A stretch of DNA of 64,000 nt from Notospermus geniculatus (taxonomy: Eukaryota > Nemertea > Pilidiophora > Heteronemertea > Lineidae), in assembly GCA_002633025.1 (NCBI GenBank), contig NMRB01001116.1, positions 1 through 64,000 of the forward strand, given 5' to 3'. Positions 54,723 through 64,000 of the stretch are shown in pieces. Within the stretch, counting starts at the first letter, position 1. Every line of letters starts with the position of its first letter. The position numbers and the translations under genes were made by a program. The notes below the pieces were generated by a model that saw only the letters and a program-made list of their open reading frames with translations, made no database searches and was not told the origin of the DNA.

Positions 54723-54870
54723 GAGCCATATGCACCAAACGAAGATTATCTTGAACTGAGGTTCAGCCACAACTTTTCAATTGTTCAGATTTGCCAGGGA
54801 ATGATGTGACAATGGAAAAGTTTTGGCTCAACCTGGGTTCAGGATAATCTTCGTTTGGCGCATACGGCCC
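54723..54870. mobile_element. ~148-bp palindromic MITE
   Basis: Ends GAGCCATATGCACCAAACG and CGTTTGGCGCATACGGCCC, then AAGATTATCTTGAAC mirrored and GGTTCAGCCA/TGGCTCAACC. Confidence 0.8.
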
Positions 54871-54895
54871 ATTGCTCTAACCTGCTGATGTTTTT

Positions 54896-54977
54896 CTGAA
54901 CATTTGAACTTGATACTTGTTATTCGTTCTTCTGGTACATTCACCCAGGTGAGCACATGATCCATGGACCATTTCAT
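54896..54977 (+). repeat. 3'-end fragment of the GCTCACCT family
   Basis: From about CTGAACATTT through CCAGGTGAGCACATGATCCA to TGGACCATTTCATT. The left side is truncated. Confidence 0.75.
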
Positions 54978-55764
54978 TGTTGAACTAAGCCGGGGTTTTT
55001 TTTCACCAAATGCAGGATTATACACCTTAGCCTCTCTACCATGAGCATTCCTAGCACTTACGTTCACACCGGGTTTATCCGAAGTCTGCCAGGTTAGAGT
55101 TCGGTATTTTTCGTAAATCCTCGGAAATCCTGCAAAACACATATTGCTTGAGATAAATTTTAGTCTCGATTCATCGCTTACAGGACTCGTTTCAACTGGC
55201 GATGTCGGTTTTTGGCGAATATTTTTCGAAAAGACGGAAGCCAAAAGATTGGGCTCGAGTTCAAAATCTCCCAAAGCATGATTAAGCGTAAAAGCGGCAA
55301 AGGATGAACTTCAAATACGTCGGATACTTCTGAGAAGAGTGTCAAGTATATCAAAGTTGAATTGTTAAATTCACCGTAATGTACGGCTGGGACCTCAAAC
55401 CTTGGTAAAATCGGGAAGTGGGCTAGTTTCATATTCCAACCATGAATTTGAAACGCAGTCTGTCAAAGGATTTAGGATTCTTGTAAGAAGGCTTTGTGAG
55501 CAAGGTTGTTTGCATTATTTCAATTGGAGAAAAAGAGTTTTTGATTCCATTGAAATCTCAGGCGAAGCCGACTGCAGTTTCGTTCCAGTATGAAAATCGT
55601 TGTAACCTCCATCGTGACAAGGAACTCAGGAAAGTTACGGTCCCATAGACTGGTTCCCATCTTTGGCGCGCCACTCCCGCGGCGCTACTGTCCGTGGAAT
55701 GGGCGCCACGGGATAGAAGCGGCAAAGACGGGAACCATTCTACGGTCCCCACGACTCCCTACAA
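54978..55764. other. No gene seen
   Basis: Unique sequence, overlapping frames up to about 150 codons (partly in repeats), none recognised. Confidence 0.4.
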
Positions 55765-55766
55765 TA

Positions 55767-56159
55767 GTGAGGTTTCGCAAATCTGACGAAACACGAAGTA
55801 CGAAATTCGAAATTCAACCTCATTTCCAGGACCTAATGTATTTCTGGAGATGGTTGGTTCCACAAATGTCCCTGCTGCCAGTGCGTCTTGTAGCATATCA
55901 TGTAAGACCGAGAGAGTTATGGTGCATCTTGAATTTTTAAATTTGCACTTCATATCTACGAAATGGAAACGAAAAATAAATTTCTGCGTTTAATATACAC
56001 CGTAACTCTATCGGTCTAATGTCATACGCTAAAAGACGCTCTTGCAGCAGGCGATATTTGTGGTATACCAACCATCTCCTGAAGTACATTACGTCACTGA
56101 AATGGAAGTCGAATTTCGTACTTCGTACTTGGTGCTTCGTCAGATTTGCGAAACCTCAC
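55767..56159. mobile_element. 393-bp TA-flanked element, full copy
   Basis: Ends GTGAGGTTTCGCAAATCTGA and complement are flanked by TA (55765-55766, 56160-56161). The arms continue with CGAAACACGAAGTACGAA and mirrored GGAGATGGTTGG and AGACGC words. The same length as the copy at 62031-62423. Partial copies are at 17573 and 21398. Probably Tc1/mariner-like. Confidence 0.85.
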
Positions 56160-56559
56160 TAATGACAAGTGCGAAGGGGGAATTTGCAGGATTTGTAACC
56201 TCCTGCAAATCGATGAAAGGAAACGTTAGGCCTGACTGCTGGTTGCCCGACCATGCAATCAGAGATATACTGCCGTAAACGAAGACACAAGTCAATTTCA
56301 TGCCGGATAGATAAAAGTAAAGCATTTGGTCTATCAAAGTCCGGTGAAAAATCACATCAAAGACAGCAGACCATGGATCTTGCGAGCTCGTTCCGCCAAT
56401 CCTGTGGCGGTGTCTTTTTCGTTCTTTTTAATGGTTGGGCTCAGAAGAAAACGCGGGTATTTTTATCTGCAATGCAATTGTTTGGGTTACTGACCACAGT
56501 TGGCATAGTTATAACCGCAGAGCAGACAACAAAAATTCGCGGGAAGTGAAGGTTGTTGC

Positions 56560-56621
56560 TTGTTCTTCGTTCTTCCGGTACATTCACCCAGGTGAGCACA
56601 TGGTCCACGGACCATTTCATT
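56560..56621 (+). repeat. 3'-end fragment of the GCTCACCT family
   Basis: TTCTTCGTTCTTCCGGTACA then CCAGGTGAGCACATGGTCCA to ACCATTTCATT. It is flanked by an imperfect ~28-bp direct repeat (GGGAAGTGAAGGTTGTTG at 56539-56556 and 56655-56672), so a local duplication surrounds it. Confidence 0.7.
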
Positions 56622-56698
56622 TATGCAATGCAGAAATGGAGACACAACAATTCCGGGAAGTGAAGGTTGTTGGTTGTGTCAGGTTTGCCGAGAATGAG

Positions 56699-56980
56699 GC
56701 CACGGTGGTGCAGTGGTTCGGGTCTCCAACTAGCGGTCATAAGGTCCCGGGTTCGAATCCCACTGGGCGTGAGACTTTGGGCAAGTCTCTTTGCCTCGCT
56801 GGCCTCTCTCCATCCAGGTGTATAAATGGGTACCGGTCGGAAAAGCTCGGATTGTAGCGCTGAATGGCAGCTCATCTGATTCTACTGAAAGGTTTCAGGA
56901 TAGACCGGGGTTAAAGTGTAAAGTCGGATGATACCTCTACCGTTGTTGATATCAGACTATAAACCCAAACTAACATTTTT
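56699..56980 (+). mobile_element. tRNA-derived SINE, family S1
   Basis: Head with A box (TGGTGCAGTGGTT) and B box (GGGTTCGAATCCC, 56749-56761). Body with GACTTTGGGCAAGTCTCTTT, CCAGGTGTATAAATGGGTAC and CAGCTCATCTGATTCTACTG. 3' end near AGACTATAAACCCAAACTAA. A second copy of the same body lies on the minus strand at 63808-64000, which establishes a dispersed family. Confidence 0.85.
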
Positions 56981-57451
56981 AACCGGAGATAGGCCTACCT
57001 CGCCAAGGGTTTGGGCCATTATTTGAAGTAGCCCAAGGACTAGATTTTCAATGTAGCTTTCCAAGGACCCATCGTAGATTTGCAATGTGTTCACTTTTCT
57101 TTCAACGTCATTGAGGAATCGGATGAGGATTCGCGCCAGTGTCAGTCACATCAACAAACAGAACCATCAAGCATAGTCCAGTCGCTTAGCCTCAAGATTT
57201 GGCCCCATCCAGTAGTCTTGAACGTTAGTTGTAGTGTTGATATTTTTGGTGACTGGGAGGGGAATGTGGATGGTAGACTTTTCACTAAAGTCTCTCTGAA
57301 TGCAGGGCAGCTGACAGGGATCTGTGGTTATAAGTATTTATTAGCAAATGCCGATTTGTAGGGAAATGGAAGGGCTGGGGAGATATCCTGCGCCTAAACG
57401 TTTTCAGCAAAAAAAAATAAACAGAGAAACAGACACGTGAAAAAAAATTTC

Positions 57452-57522
57452 TATCGCAAGGGTCGAACCCGGCACCCCGGATTCAGAGCCGGACGCGCTA
57501 CCGATGCGCCAGGCGGCCACGT
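57452..57522 (-). other. tRNA-like sequence, not a functional tRNA
   Basis: Minus strand: A box TGGCGCATCGG, a CTCTGAA anticodon-type loop, B box GGGTTCGACCC. The acceptor ends (GTGGCCG and CGATAG) do not pair and the anticodon stem is poor. Best explained as a tRNA-derived relic such as a SINE head. Confidence 0.65.
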
Positions 57523-59028
57523 CATGACGGTGGGTGCTCAATAAATGTTTATAAACATATCCCAGCTACTCAACATATTTTTATGTTAATTAGAAATGAC
57601 GTTACAAATCAGAATAATCTTCCAAAAATCGCATTTTACAACATCCACATGGCAAGTCCCCAGCAAATCTGTCAGCATATCGCTACATAATGTACCCATC
57701 TATGTTCACAGCCACTAAAAACGTGAACCAACCGTCCGGTATATTCCATCTGAACATTAGACGCATTTCATCTATGAGTCCAATTCTATTGACTGACCCG
57801 TGAAAAGTCTTTGGCTAGCTTCGCTGTTGGCCGCTACGCGGCGCGTTGGGCCCTTGCGTCGAGACACGGCGGACAAAAGCACCATTTTTTGTATATTCGT
57901 TCCTCAGATGACAATCTTCAAATTTGGGAGGGGGGGGGGGGGCGCCACGTTGGAACCCCCCAGTTTCACCCTTTTTTATGCAAATTGGGGAGGGGGTCTC
58001 GTGGCATGGCAAAAATATACCCAAAAATGATATTTTGATAGAATAAATACTTTTTAAACCGCTACCAGTTGCGACTGGTATGCAAGCAGGAAACTTCTTC
58101 ACAAACGAAAAAAAACGGGCTTTAAGCAATCAGATTTAAAGGAAAATACGTCTCTGAGGATTCCGAATAATCTTACCACAATTTCCCTACCCATCTCTCT
58201 GTTTCACCCTGGCCAATGTATTTTTTCTCCTATTTCTATGTCGACACTGGTTACAGCTTTGACAAGAAACATCAAAACAGACTCCAACGTTAAAATTGCC
58301 ATTACCGCTTGCCTTCTAATGCAAAGCAATCGAATGCATTTATCATTCTTCATTACCTTGTTGAACCGATATTGTCCATTAGGCATGTAGGAGGCCATTA
58401 GTCCGGCTCAAATTTCAAAACAGCCTTCTATGGCCATTCCAGGTAATATCCTATGAAATGATGCCTTTAGCATAGTGATTTGGTGGTATTCGTTCTGGGC
58501 AATTATGGTGCTTTTTGTTCAAAAGTCGCCCGCACTATACGGATACAAATTTCGAGGTTAGGATTTGGGAGAAATACCCTACTATTCCAGATGATGGTTG
58601 ACATCAGTACCTCGTGCAATAGTGTCAAATATGCTGTTGAATGGTCGGTGGACACTTTCAGAGCCAGGCACAACGTGAACTCGGACCTTATTGACAAAGC
58701 CTCCGTAAGTTTAAAGCCAGACACTATATACAGATGGGTTATAATCGACGAGCATAGTCTCGGTCACCCAGCCGCTGTTTCGAATCTGGGGAACCGTAGC
58801 AGTACTGTGTGGCTGGCTGCGCAAGACTACACACAGTATTGGGGATTCCCAAAACCTCGATGCAGGATAATGCTATAATATGTGGTTCTATGGTTCTATA
58901 GACTACGCACGCCTGTAGATGAGGTTGCACTATTATTTCGGCCGGACTGGAGAGTGAGTAGCGGTGCATAGTGTGCGGCTTTAAGGGTACGCAAATCCTT
59001 TGTCAGGCTTAAGGGCGGCTTTCCATTG
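57523..59028. other. No gene seen
   Basis: Includes a G run at 57931-57944 and a 132-codon plus frame (58480-58878) that I do not recognise and that is within chance length. Confidence 0.4.
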
Positions 59029-59054
59029 GAGCGTTTCCGTGCACGGAAACGCTC
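59029..59054. other. 26-bp perfect palindrome
   Basis: GAGCGTTTCCGTG immediately followed by its exact complement, no loop. Function unknown. Confidence 0.85.
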
Positions 59055-59082
59055 GAAAGCATTGTTTTTACCGCGGCGTTGC

Positions 59083-59530
59083 TAAGGGTAGATTCATACT
59101 TCTCCGTTGTGCGCTTTGCGCTTGTGCGTTCCCTATGTTTATGTGTGGTACCAATAATAAAATTACTTTTTCTACCACGCACTCACATAGGAAACGGACA
59201 AGCACAAATCGCACCAACGCACCAACCAAAGTATGAATGCCTTAAGGCTGAGTTTACATCGAGGCACACGCGACACGAACACGCGGGCGAACAATGGCTT
59301 CACAAAGGATTCATCCCCATGAAACCTTTGTTCGCCTGCGTGTTGGTGTCGCGTGTGCCTCGATGTAAACCCAGCCTAAGGGTGATTCATACTTTCTCCG
59401 TTTTGCGCTTTGCGCTTGTGTGTTCCCTATGTTTATGTGGACATGGTACCAACAATAAAATTACTTTTTATACCACGCACTCACATAGGAAACGGACACG
59501 CGCAAAACGCAAAGTATGAATTGGCCTTTA
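59083..59530. mobile_element. Three abutting MITEs (order X-Y-X)
   Basis: 59083-59234 and 59377-59530 are two copies of one palindromic MITE (AAGGGTGATTCATACTTTCT-type end, TGCGCTTTGCGCTTGTG, mirrored TCACATAGGAAACGGAC). 59232-59380 between them is a relative of 8475-8610 (GTTTACATCGAGGCACACGC). The junctions share TAA/TTA, as if each inserted at the previous one's 3-bp duplication. Confidence 0.8.
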
Positions 59531-59606
59531 GTGAACAATAGGTTGCCGCAAATGGACAACAGTTTACGCCCCTCGTCAAGTTACAAGAGCTTCGTGAACA
59601 AAGCCC

Positions 59607-59714
59607 TGGACCATATTCATAAAACTACTTAAGTCTAAGTGTGACACTTATCCTTTGTTCGACACAAAAGATAAGTACATGTACCACACTTTGACTTAAG
59701 TGAATATGGACCCT
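59607..59714. mobile_element. GGACCATATTCATAA palindromic MITE, third copy
   Basis: Ends GACCATATTCATAAAACTAC and GAATATGGACCC, with an interior of ACTTATCCTTTGTTCGACAC. Same family as 7644-7764 and 8910-9018. Confidence 0.8.
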
Positions 59715-59801
59715 GGGACCTTATTCACGACGCTCTGGTAAACTATTGCCTATTTGTGGGAACCTATTGTTCAGCTGACGAAAGATTTGCGTGCCCTTTA
59801 A

Positions 59802-60005
59802 AGGAGCACGGTATTGGATCTCAAATGCGTTATTTGACTGCCGACGTAGAGGGAGCCACCTAGCGGCAGTAAGACGAACTACAAAAATGCATTAGAAAAT
59901 GTACGCAGTAAATCGGGTCATTCGCCGAGACGTAGTCGGACCCTTGGGTTGGAGAGTGGCGCGGTGGCGCCGGCTGTCGAGAAAACGTGGCAATACTGGG
60001 CTCCT
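59802..60005. mobile_element. ~204-bp MITE, family 4 (degenerate TTAA site)
   Basis: Ends AGGAGCACGGTATTG and CAATACTGGGCTCCT, with GTGGCGCCGGCTGTCGA inside, as in 51082-51292. TTAA is intact on the left (59798-59801) and TTTA on the right. Confidence 0.75.
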
Positions 60006-60266
60006 TTACCAATTCTTTGTGAATGAGGTCACTGGTTCGATAGAAGATCACTTTCACGGCCGAAAGGCCCTTGGAAGCTAATGGCTACTTGATCCAGAAA
60101 TTGTCGGAACACCGAGAGGTTTCCTCTACGAAGAATGACCAAAAGCTATTAATGCATTAAGAATTGTTTGGCGATCCGAATCATTTTTTTAGTCTAGACG
60201 TTCCCACTTAACATGATCGCAACACGCCACATGATCGTTGCATCGTATTTTTTGCAAGGCAGACTA

Positions 60267-61031
60267 TAGCTACGGTCGTTACACCTGTTGAAAATACCCG
60301 TGTTTTTCCAGACCCGTGTCGAACCCGTGCGTAAGAAAAGCCCGGGAGAGGTCACACTACTACATTGTAGTTAAGTAACCCGGCAACAGGTGCGCTGTAT
60401 GCACTGACTCTTCGGTCATTTCTGTATTGGACACATTGTTGGAGGCGCGAAAACAAGGTCATTAATGGCTGCGCCATCTGTAGCCTAAACTCCCTACGCA
60501 GTTGTGAGTCGCGCCCCATTCGCTTTACTCGCTCTCCACAACTGCTTTACTTCGTGGAAGTCGCCGCGGTTGGTCAACAGATGTCGTCTGGGCCTGGCGC
60601 GAGTTTTACAGCCTATCAGCACGCTGCTTTCAGAACTGTTTGGCCCGTTGGCAACGGATGTTCTTGTGCTACCATGGCTACGAATCGCTCGGCCAATGAA
60701 AAAGTGTTTCAGGCCAGCTTGGTTACCGGTTGCTCGGTGCTCTCATTGGTCGACTCTCTCAGCGCCATCTGTTGACCGAACGCGGCGAATTTTACGAAGT
60801 TAAGCAGTTGTGGAGAGCGAGTAAACCGAAGGGGGCGCGGTACATAACTGCGTAGGGAGTTTATCTGTAGCCGTGCTAAGAACTAACGAAAACGCGGGGA
60901 TTTCGAAAAGCACGGCGAGCTTATCGTGTCTCAAAAATCCGTGTTTTTCAGACACGGGTTTCCTGAAGCCCGGCAATTCGTAGGTGTGACCGCAAAAAAC
61001 ACGGGGGTTTTATGTAGTGTAACCACGGCTA
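60267..61031. mobile_element. TAGCTACGG element with nested insert
   Basis: Third copy of the 40476-40854 family, including ACCCGTGTTTTTCAGACAC and GTGTAACCACGGCTA. Interrupted at ATCTGTAGCC by the 378-bp element 60486-60863. Confidence 0.8.
60486..60863. mobile_element. 378-bp MITE with ~70-bp ends and 9-bp duplication
   Basis: Ends TAAACTCCCTACGCAGTT and complement, about 70 bp per arm at roughly 85-90% (includes TTTACTCGCTCTCCACAACT). An exact 9-bp duplication TCTGTAGCC lies at 60477-60485 and 60864-60872. The empty site is at 40687-40701 and 41630-41644. Long ends and 9-bp duplications are usual for Mutator-like elements. Confidence 0.85.
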
Positions 61032-61385
61032 TCGTCTACTGAAAGGGCTAGGGGTTCGCAACAACAAGAGAAGTATCCTGAGATCACGTCAGGAAGGTAG
61101 GGCAGTGCTTGCGCCCAGCACAGATGACGTCAATATGGCAAACTTAAAAATGCTCGTCAGAGTTCGCACCGAAAGATCAGGAGGTCCCAGCGAGGTACAT
61201 CTCCGAAGTGTTGTCGTGATGGCGCAGTGGCAATATCCGCGCCGGCCACCGATGATGTCGTGGGTTCGATGCCCTGTCGTTCCAATGACTATGTTATGGT
61301 AACGAGGGAAATATCTCTCCGCGGCATCATAGGTTTTCTCCGAGGCTGCGGTTTCCTCCTACATCACGTAAATGTCACCCGGAAC

Positions 61386-61543
61386 TAGGGAGGTTTAGAA
61401 ATCAAACGATAAACGTAAACGTTAACGACAACGTTATTTTTGTACCGAAAATGCAATATAAAATCTGGTTAATGTGTAGTACAAATGTATTAAAAATGAC
61501 GTTGTCGTAAGGTTTTTTTACGTGTGACTTCTAAACCTCCCTA
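61386..61543. mobile_element. ~158-bp TA-flanked MITE, family 1
   Basis: Ends GGGAGGTTTAGAAATCAAAC and TTCTAAACCTCCC with TA on both sides. Same family as 3541-3693 and 15589-15741. Confidence 0.85.
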
Positions 61544-62030
61544 TTGTTTGATAAGGGGCGATAATGTCCCCAGTTGGCGTTGTACTCCTGAAATATTTTT
61601 TCCGAAGGAGCCCAATTGAAGGCAATACGGAAAAGCACTTAGGAAGACCGGACGTCCGGAATGGCTTATTCATTTGACATTTCCTCTTGCTAGAGCATGA
61701 AAACTCCCTGGTTTCAGCATATCTATTGTTATTCAGGCTAATATTCGTTCTTTTTACTATAGACCGGCATAATATATCACTCGCCATTAGCCAGAAACCA
61801 TTACCGCGAAATGGCACATTTCTCGTAAATATTCTTCATTACTTCTTTAATGTACAATTATGACCGTCGCCAAGGTGAGAAGTGTGTTAGATCACAATTT
61901 CTGCATTTTTTTACATTTTGAGTTGCTGTTTGACCTTAGAACAATATGACTGAGGATTGCTTGTCGGCAAGACTCAATTCAGATGTAATGTATTGGAGCT
62001 AAGGATATCTACGTTAATATACATGTATTA

Positions 62031-62423
62031 GTGAGGTTTCGCAAATCTGACGAAACACGAAGTACGAAATACGAAATTGGACTTCATTTCCATGACGTAA
62101 TATATTTCAGGAGATGGTTGGTACCACAAAAAATCGCCTACTGCAAGAGCGTCTTTTAGCGTATAACGTTAGACCGATAAAGTTACGGTGAATATGAAAC
62201 TTTGAAATTTATCCTTCGTTTCCACTTCGTAGATATGCAGTGGAAATTTAAAAATTCAAGATGCACCATAACTCTCTCGGTCTTACAATGATACGCTAAA
62301 AGACGCACTGGCGGCAGGGACCTTTTGCGGTGCCAACCATCTCCTAAAATACATTACGTCATGGAAATGAAGTCCAACTTCGTAGTTCGTACTTCCTGTT
62401 TCGTCAGATTTGCGAAACCTCGG
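62031..62423. mobile_element. 393-bp TA-flanked element, full copy
   Basis: Same ends and length as 55767-56159, with TA at 62029-62030 and 62424-62425. Central TTTCCACTTCGTAGATATGC region. The equal length of two diverged copies argues for a defined element. Confidence 0.85.
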
Positions 62424-62484
62424 TATATCTCAAACCAGAAGTGTGGAGAATACAAAGTGGCCACTTGGGAATCGAATCTGTCAC

Positions 62485-62501
62485 CTCTCTCTCTCTCTCT
62501 C
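62485..62501. repeat. Short TC microsatellite
   Basis: About eight CT repeats, followed by CGATCGACC. Confidence 0.95.
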
Positions 62502-62543
62502 GATCGACCGACACTCAACAAGAGTGCGTAATCGCGCTCCTTA

Positions 62544-62709
62544 GGCCGGGCGGCGAATTTTTTTTCCTAACTGATATATCCATTACGACCAACTTTTTGA
62601 CCTAACCCTAACCCAACCATTAACCCACCATTCACTTCGTAAATTTCATTTCGTAATGGATATACTGGTTAGGAATCTATACTGGTTGGGAAAAAAATTC
62701 GTGGCCGGG
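62544..62709. mobile_element. ~165-bp palindromic MITE
   Basis: Ends GGCCGGGCGGCGAATTTTT and AAAAAAATTCGTGGCCGGG, inner ATATCCATTACGA mirrored. Its right end overlaps the start of the next element. Confidence 0.7.
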
Positions 62710-62853
62710 CGCACATGGGCGGCAAAACTTAATGCGGTAGGGGTGTTTTTCAAGTCGACTGATCCGACTGAATGACGAGTCGAGCACCGTTGGATCAGTC
62801 GACTTTAAAAACTACCCTACCGCATTGAGTTTTGCCCCAAATGTGCGCTTGGC
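62704..62853. mobile_element. ~150-bp MITE related to 6183-6966
   Basis: GGCCGGGCGCACATGGGCGG CAAAAC and mirror, then AGGGGTGTTTTT and GTCGACTGA words, as in the left part of 6183-6966. Without the nested TTAA insert this shows the family's basic ~150-bp size. Confidence 0.8.
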
Positions 62854-63097
62854 AGTGGCGGAACCAAGGGGGCGTGCGCGCCCGTTCAGCCGCCGAGCAG
62901 CAAAAATTTTGGAAGGCATATAATCAGACCCCTGATTTTCAGTAAAAAGAAAGTTCAATTTGGCCTTCCCAGGTGCCAGGAAATCGCGTTTCCGGCACTT
63001 TTACCCAAAAATTTTCGGCGCTTCGCGCCTTCGGGGCTCAGGGAATGGGGGTTGTCCATTCCACGCCCCCCGTTCGGCAACTCCTGGATCCGCCACT
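62854..63097. mobile_element. 244-bp element with AGTGGCGGA ends
   Basis: Ends AGTGGCGGAACCA / TGGATCCGCCACT are flanked by a 7-bp duplication GCTTGGC (62847-62853, 63098-63104). It sits at the very end of the previous MITE. The end type is common among hAT-like MITEs. Confidence 0.85.
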
Positions 63098-63104
63098 GCT
63101 TGGC

Positions 63105-63807
63105 CTCACTGGCGCCCGGTGTAACGTTACAGAGTGTCCGTATAATTCATAGTCCGAAGGCCGTCATTCCCAGTCCTCCGGACACTGGCTAACAGGGTAC
63201 ATTCATTAACGTTACACCGGTCATGGCGCGTCACATGGTCACAAGCGAACACGGAACAAGGAAACACGTCAAAAGCAAGAGTCTTGGATACACTGCCCTA
63301 GGTGGTCAAAACTGTCCTCTCCGCAACCCCATGACGATATGCATATTGCCAATTTCATATCTGTCGCCGCCTTCCATCTGGCGTTGATCTGACTGCGCAT
63401 AAGGCTCGGTTCATATTTCATCCGATTCTGCCATCTGCGCAACCAATAATAATGAACACGGGGGAGCGAATAATTACATTTTTCGCCTTGTCAGCAGAAA
63501 CGGATGGAACACAGCGTTAACCAGGTTTCAGATGGTAAAGGTTTCATTTTTAACGTTTCAGACAATACGTTGCGATCAGTCGAGTCAGAAAGTTCTGCAG
63601 AGAGCAGTTTTCATGAATAGTGGAATCGCCGGTACCGGAGCATGAAATATTTACTTGGCATGTCTCAGCGGTTCTACTGTTAGGAGAAATTTTGCAATTT
63701 TTATGGACTCAGAAAATTTCAGTTCATCACTAATAGCCACCGTGGAGTATACTGCTGCATAAGGACTCCCAAAACAATACAATCATCGAGGGTCATGATC
63801 GTAAAAA
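63105..63807. other. No gene seen
   Basis: Unique sequence without notable frames. Confidence 0.4.
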
Positions 63808-64000
63808 AAGTTAAAGTTTGGCTTTATAGTCTGATATCAACAACTGTAGAGGTTCTCATCCGACTTTACACTTTAACCCCAGTCTGTCCTGAAACCTTTC
63901 AGTAGAACTCAGATGAGCTGCTCATTCAGCGCTACAGTCGAGCATTTCCGACCGGTACCCATTTATACACCTTGGTGGAGAAAGGCCAGTGAGGCAAAAC
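63808..64000 (-). mobile_element. tRNA-derived SINE S1, minus strand, cut by window end
   Basis: Reverse complement of the body of 56699-56980 (AGTCTGATATCAACAACTGT, CAGATGAGCTGCTCATTCAG, GACCGGTACCCATTTATACA). The tRNA-like head lies beyond the window. Confidence 0.85.

Noticed and set aside
57452-57522. Functional tRNA (Met- or Gln-like)
   Set aside because: A and B boxes are good, but the acceptor stem does not pair and the anticodon stem has mismatches.

Overview
This window looks like intergenic DNA from a highly polymorphic marine invertebrate. Lancelets and sea urchins are the kind of genome I have in mind, but the species cannot be fixed from the sequence. The pointers are moderate GC without strong CpG loss, many ACATGTACATGT-type words, TAGGCCTA-rich patches, metazoan Tc1/mariner, hAT-like and non-LTR remnants, tRNA-derived SINEs, a very large number of small inverted-repeat elements, and assembly gaps. 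I see no complete host protein gene, no bacterial features, no functional tRNA and no rRNA. Nearly all open reading frames are of chance length.

Layout. 1-134 is a palindromic minisatellite cut by the window start. 135-17.8 kb is unique DNA loaded with miniature inverted-repeat elements (MITEs) and foldbacks. It includes a three-level nest at 6.1-7.4 kb whose innermost element carries two inverted tRNA-like sequences. 17.8-22.4 kb holds a few more elements, among them a 753-bp TTAA-flanked one. 22,422-30,274 (copy A) and 31,045-39,008 (copy B) are two copies of one ~7.9-kb segment in direct orientation, separated by ~770 bp. They differ mainly by about a dozen clean insertions, each absent from the other copy. 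40,161-42,047 is a 943-bp tandem duplication, followed by the 3' end of a dead non-LTR reverse transcriptase. 43.6-44.3 kb is a palindrome interrupted by a 207-bp insertion carrying telomere-like repeats. 45-54 kb has tandem duplications, a 428-bp gap and many foldbacks. 54.7-64 kb has two full-length 393-bp TA-flanked elements, chains of abutting MITEs, nested elements and two copies of a tRNA-derived SINE.

The elements sort by target duplication. TTAA-flanked elements (piggyBac/Kolobok-like non-autonomous) lie at 5328, 6298, 19044, 26756, 42707, 51082, 52111 and, degenerate, 59802. TA-flanked (Tc1/mariner-like) elements lie at 3541, 15589, 61386, 29859, 37561, 36734, 55767 and 62031. hAT-like elements with 8-bp or near-8-bp duplications lie at 22629, 31252, 33584 and 1782. 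Elements with 3-bp duplications (TTA, TGA, CAG, TAA) lie at 6183, 8273, 46489 and 59083. Two retrotransposed inserts have 12-bp duplications. Several insertions can be checked against an empty site elsewhere in this window, which makes their boundaries firm.

The protein remnants I recognise are a Tc1-like transposase N-terminus (one copy in each large duplicate) and a reverse-transcriptase C-terminal tail. A 192-codon open frame at the A/B junction and one at 9.2-9.5 kb look protein-like but match nothing I know.
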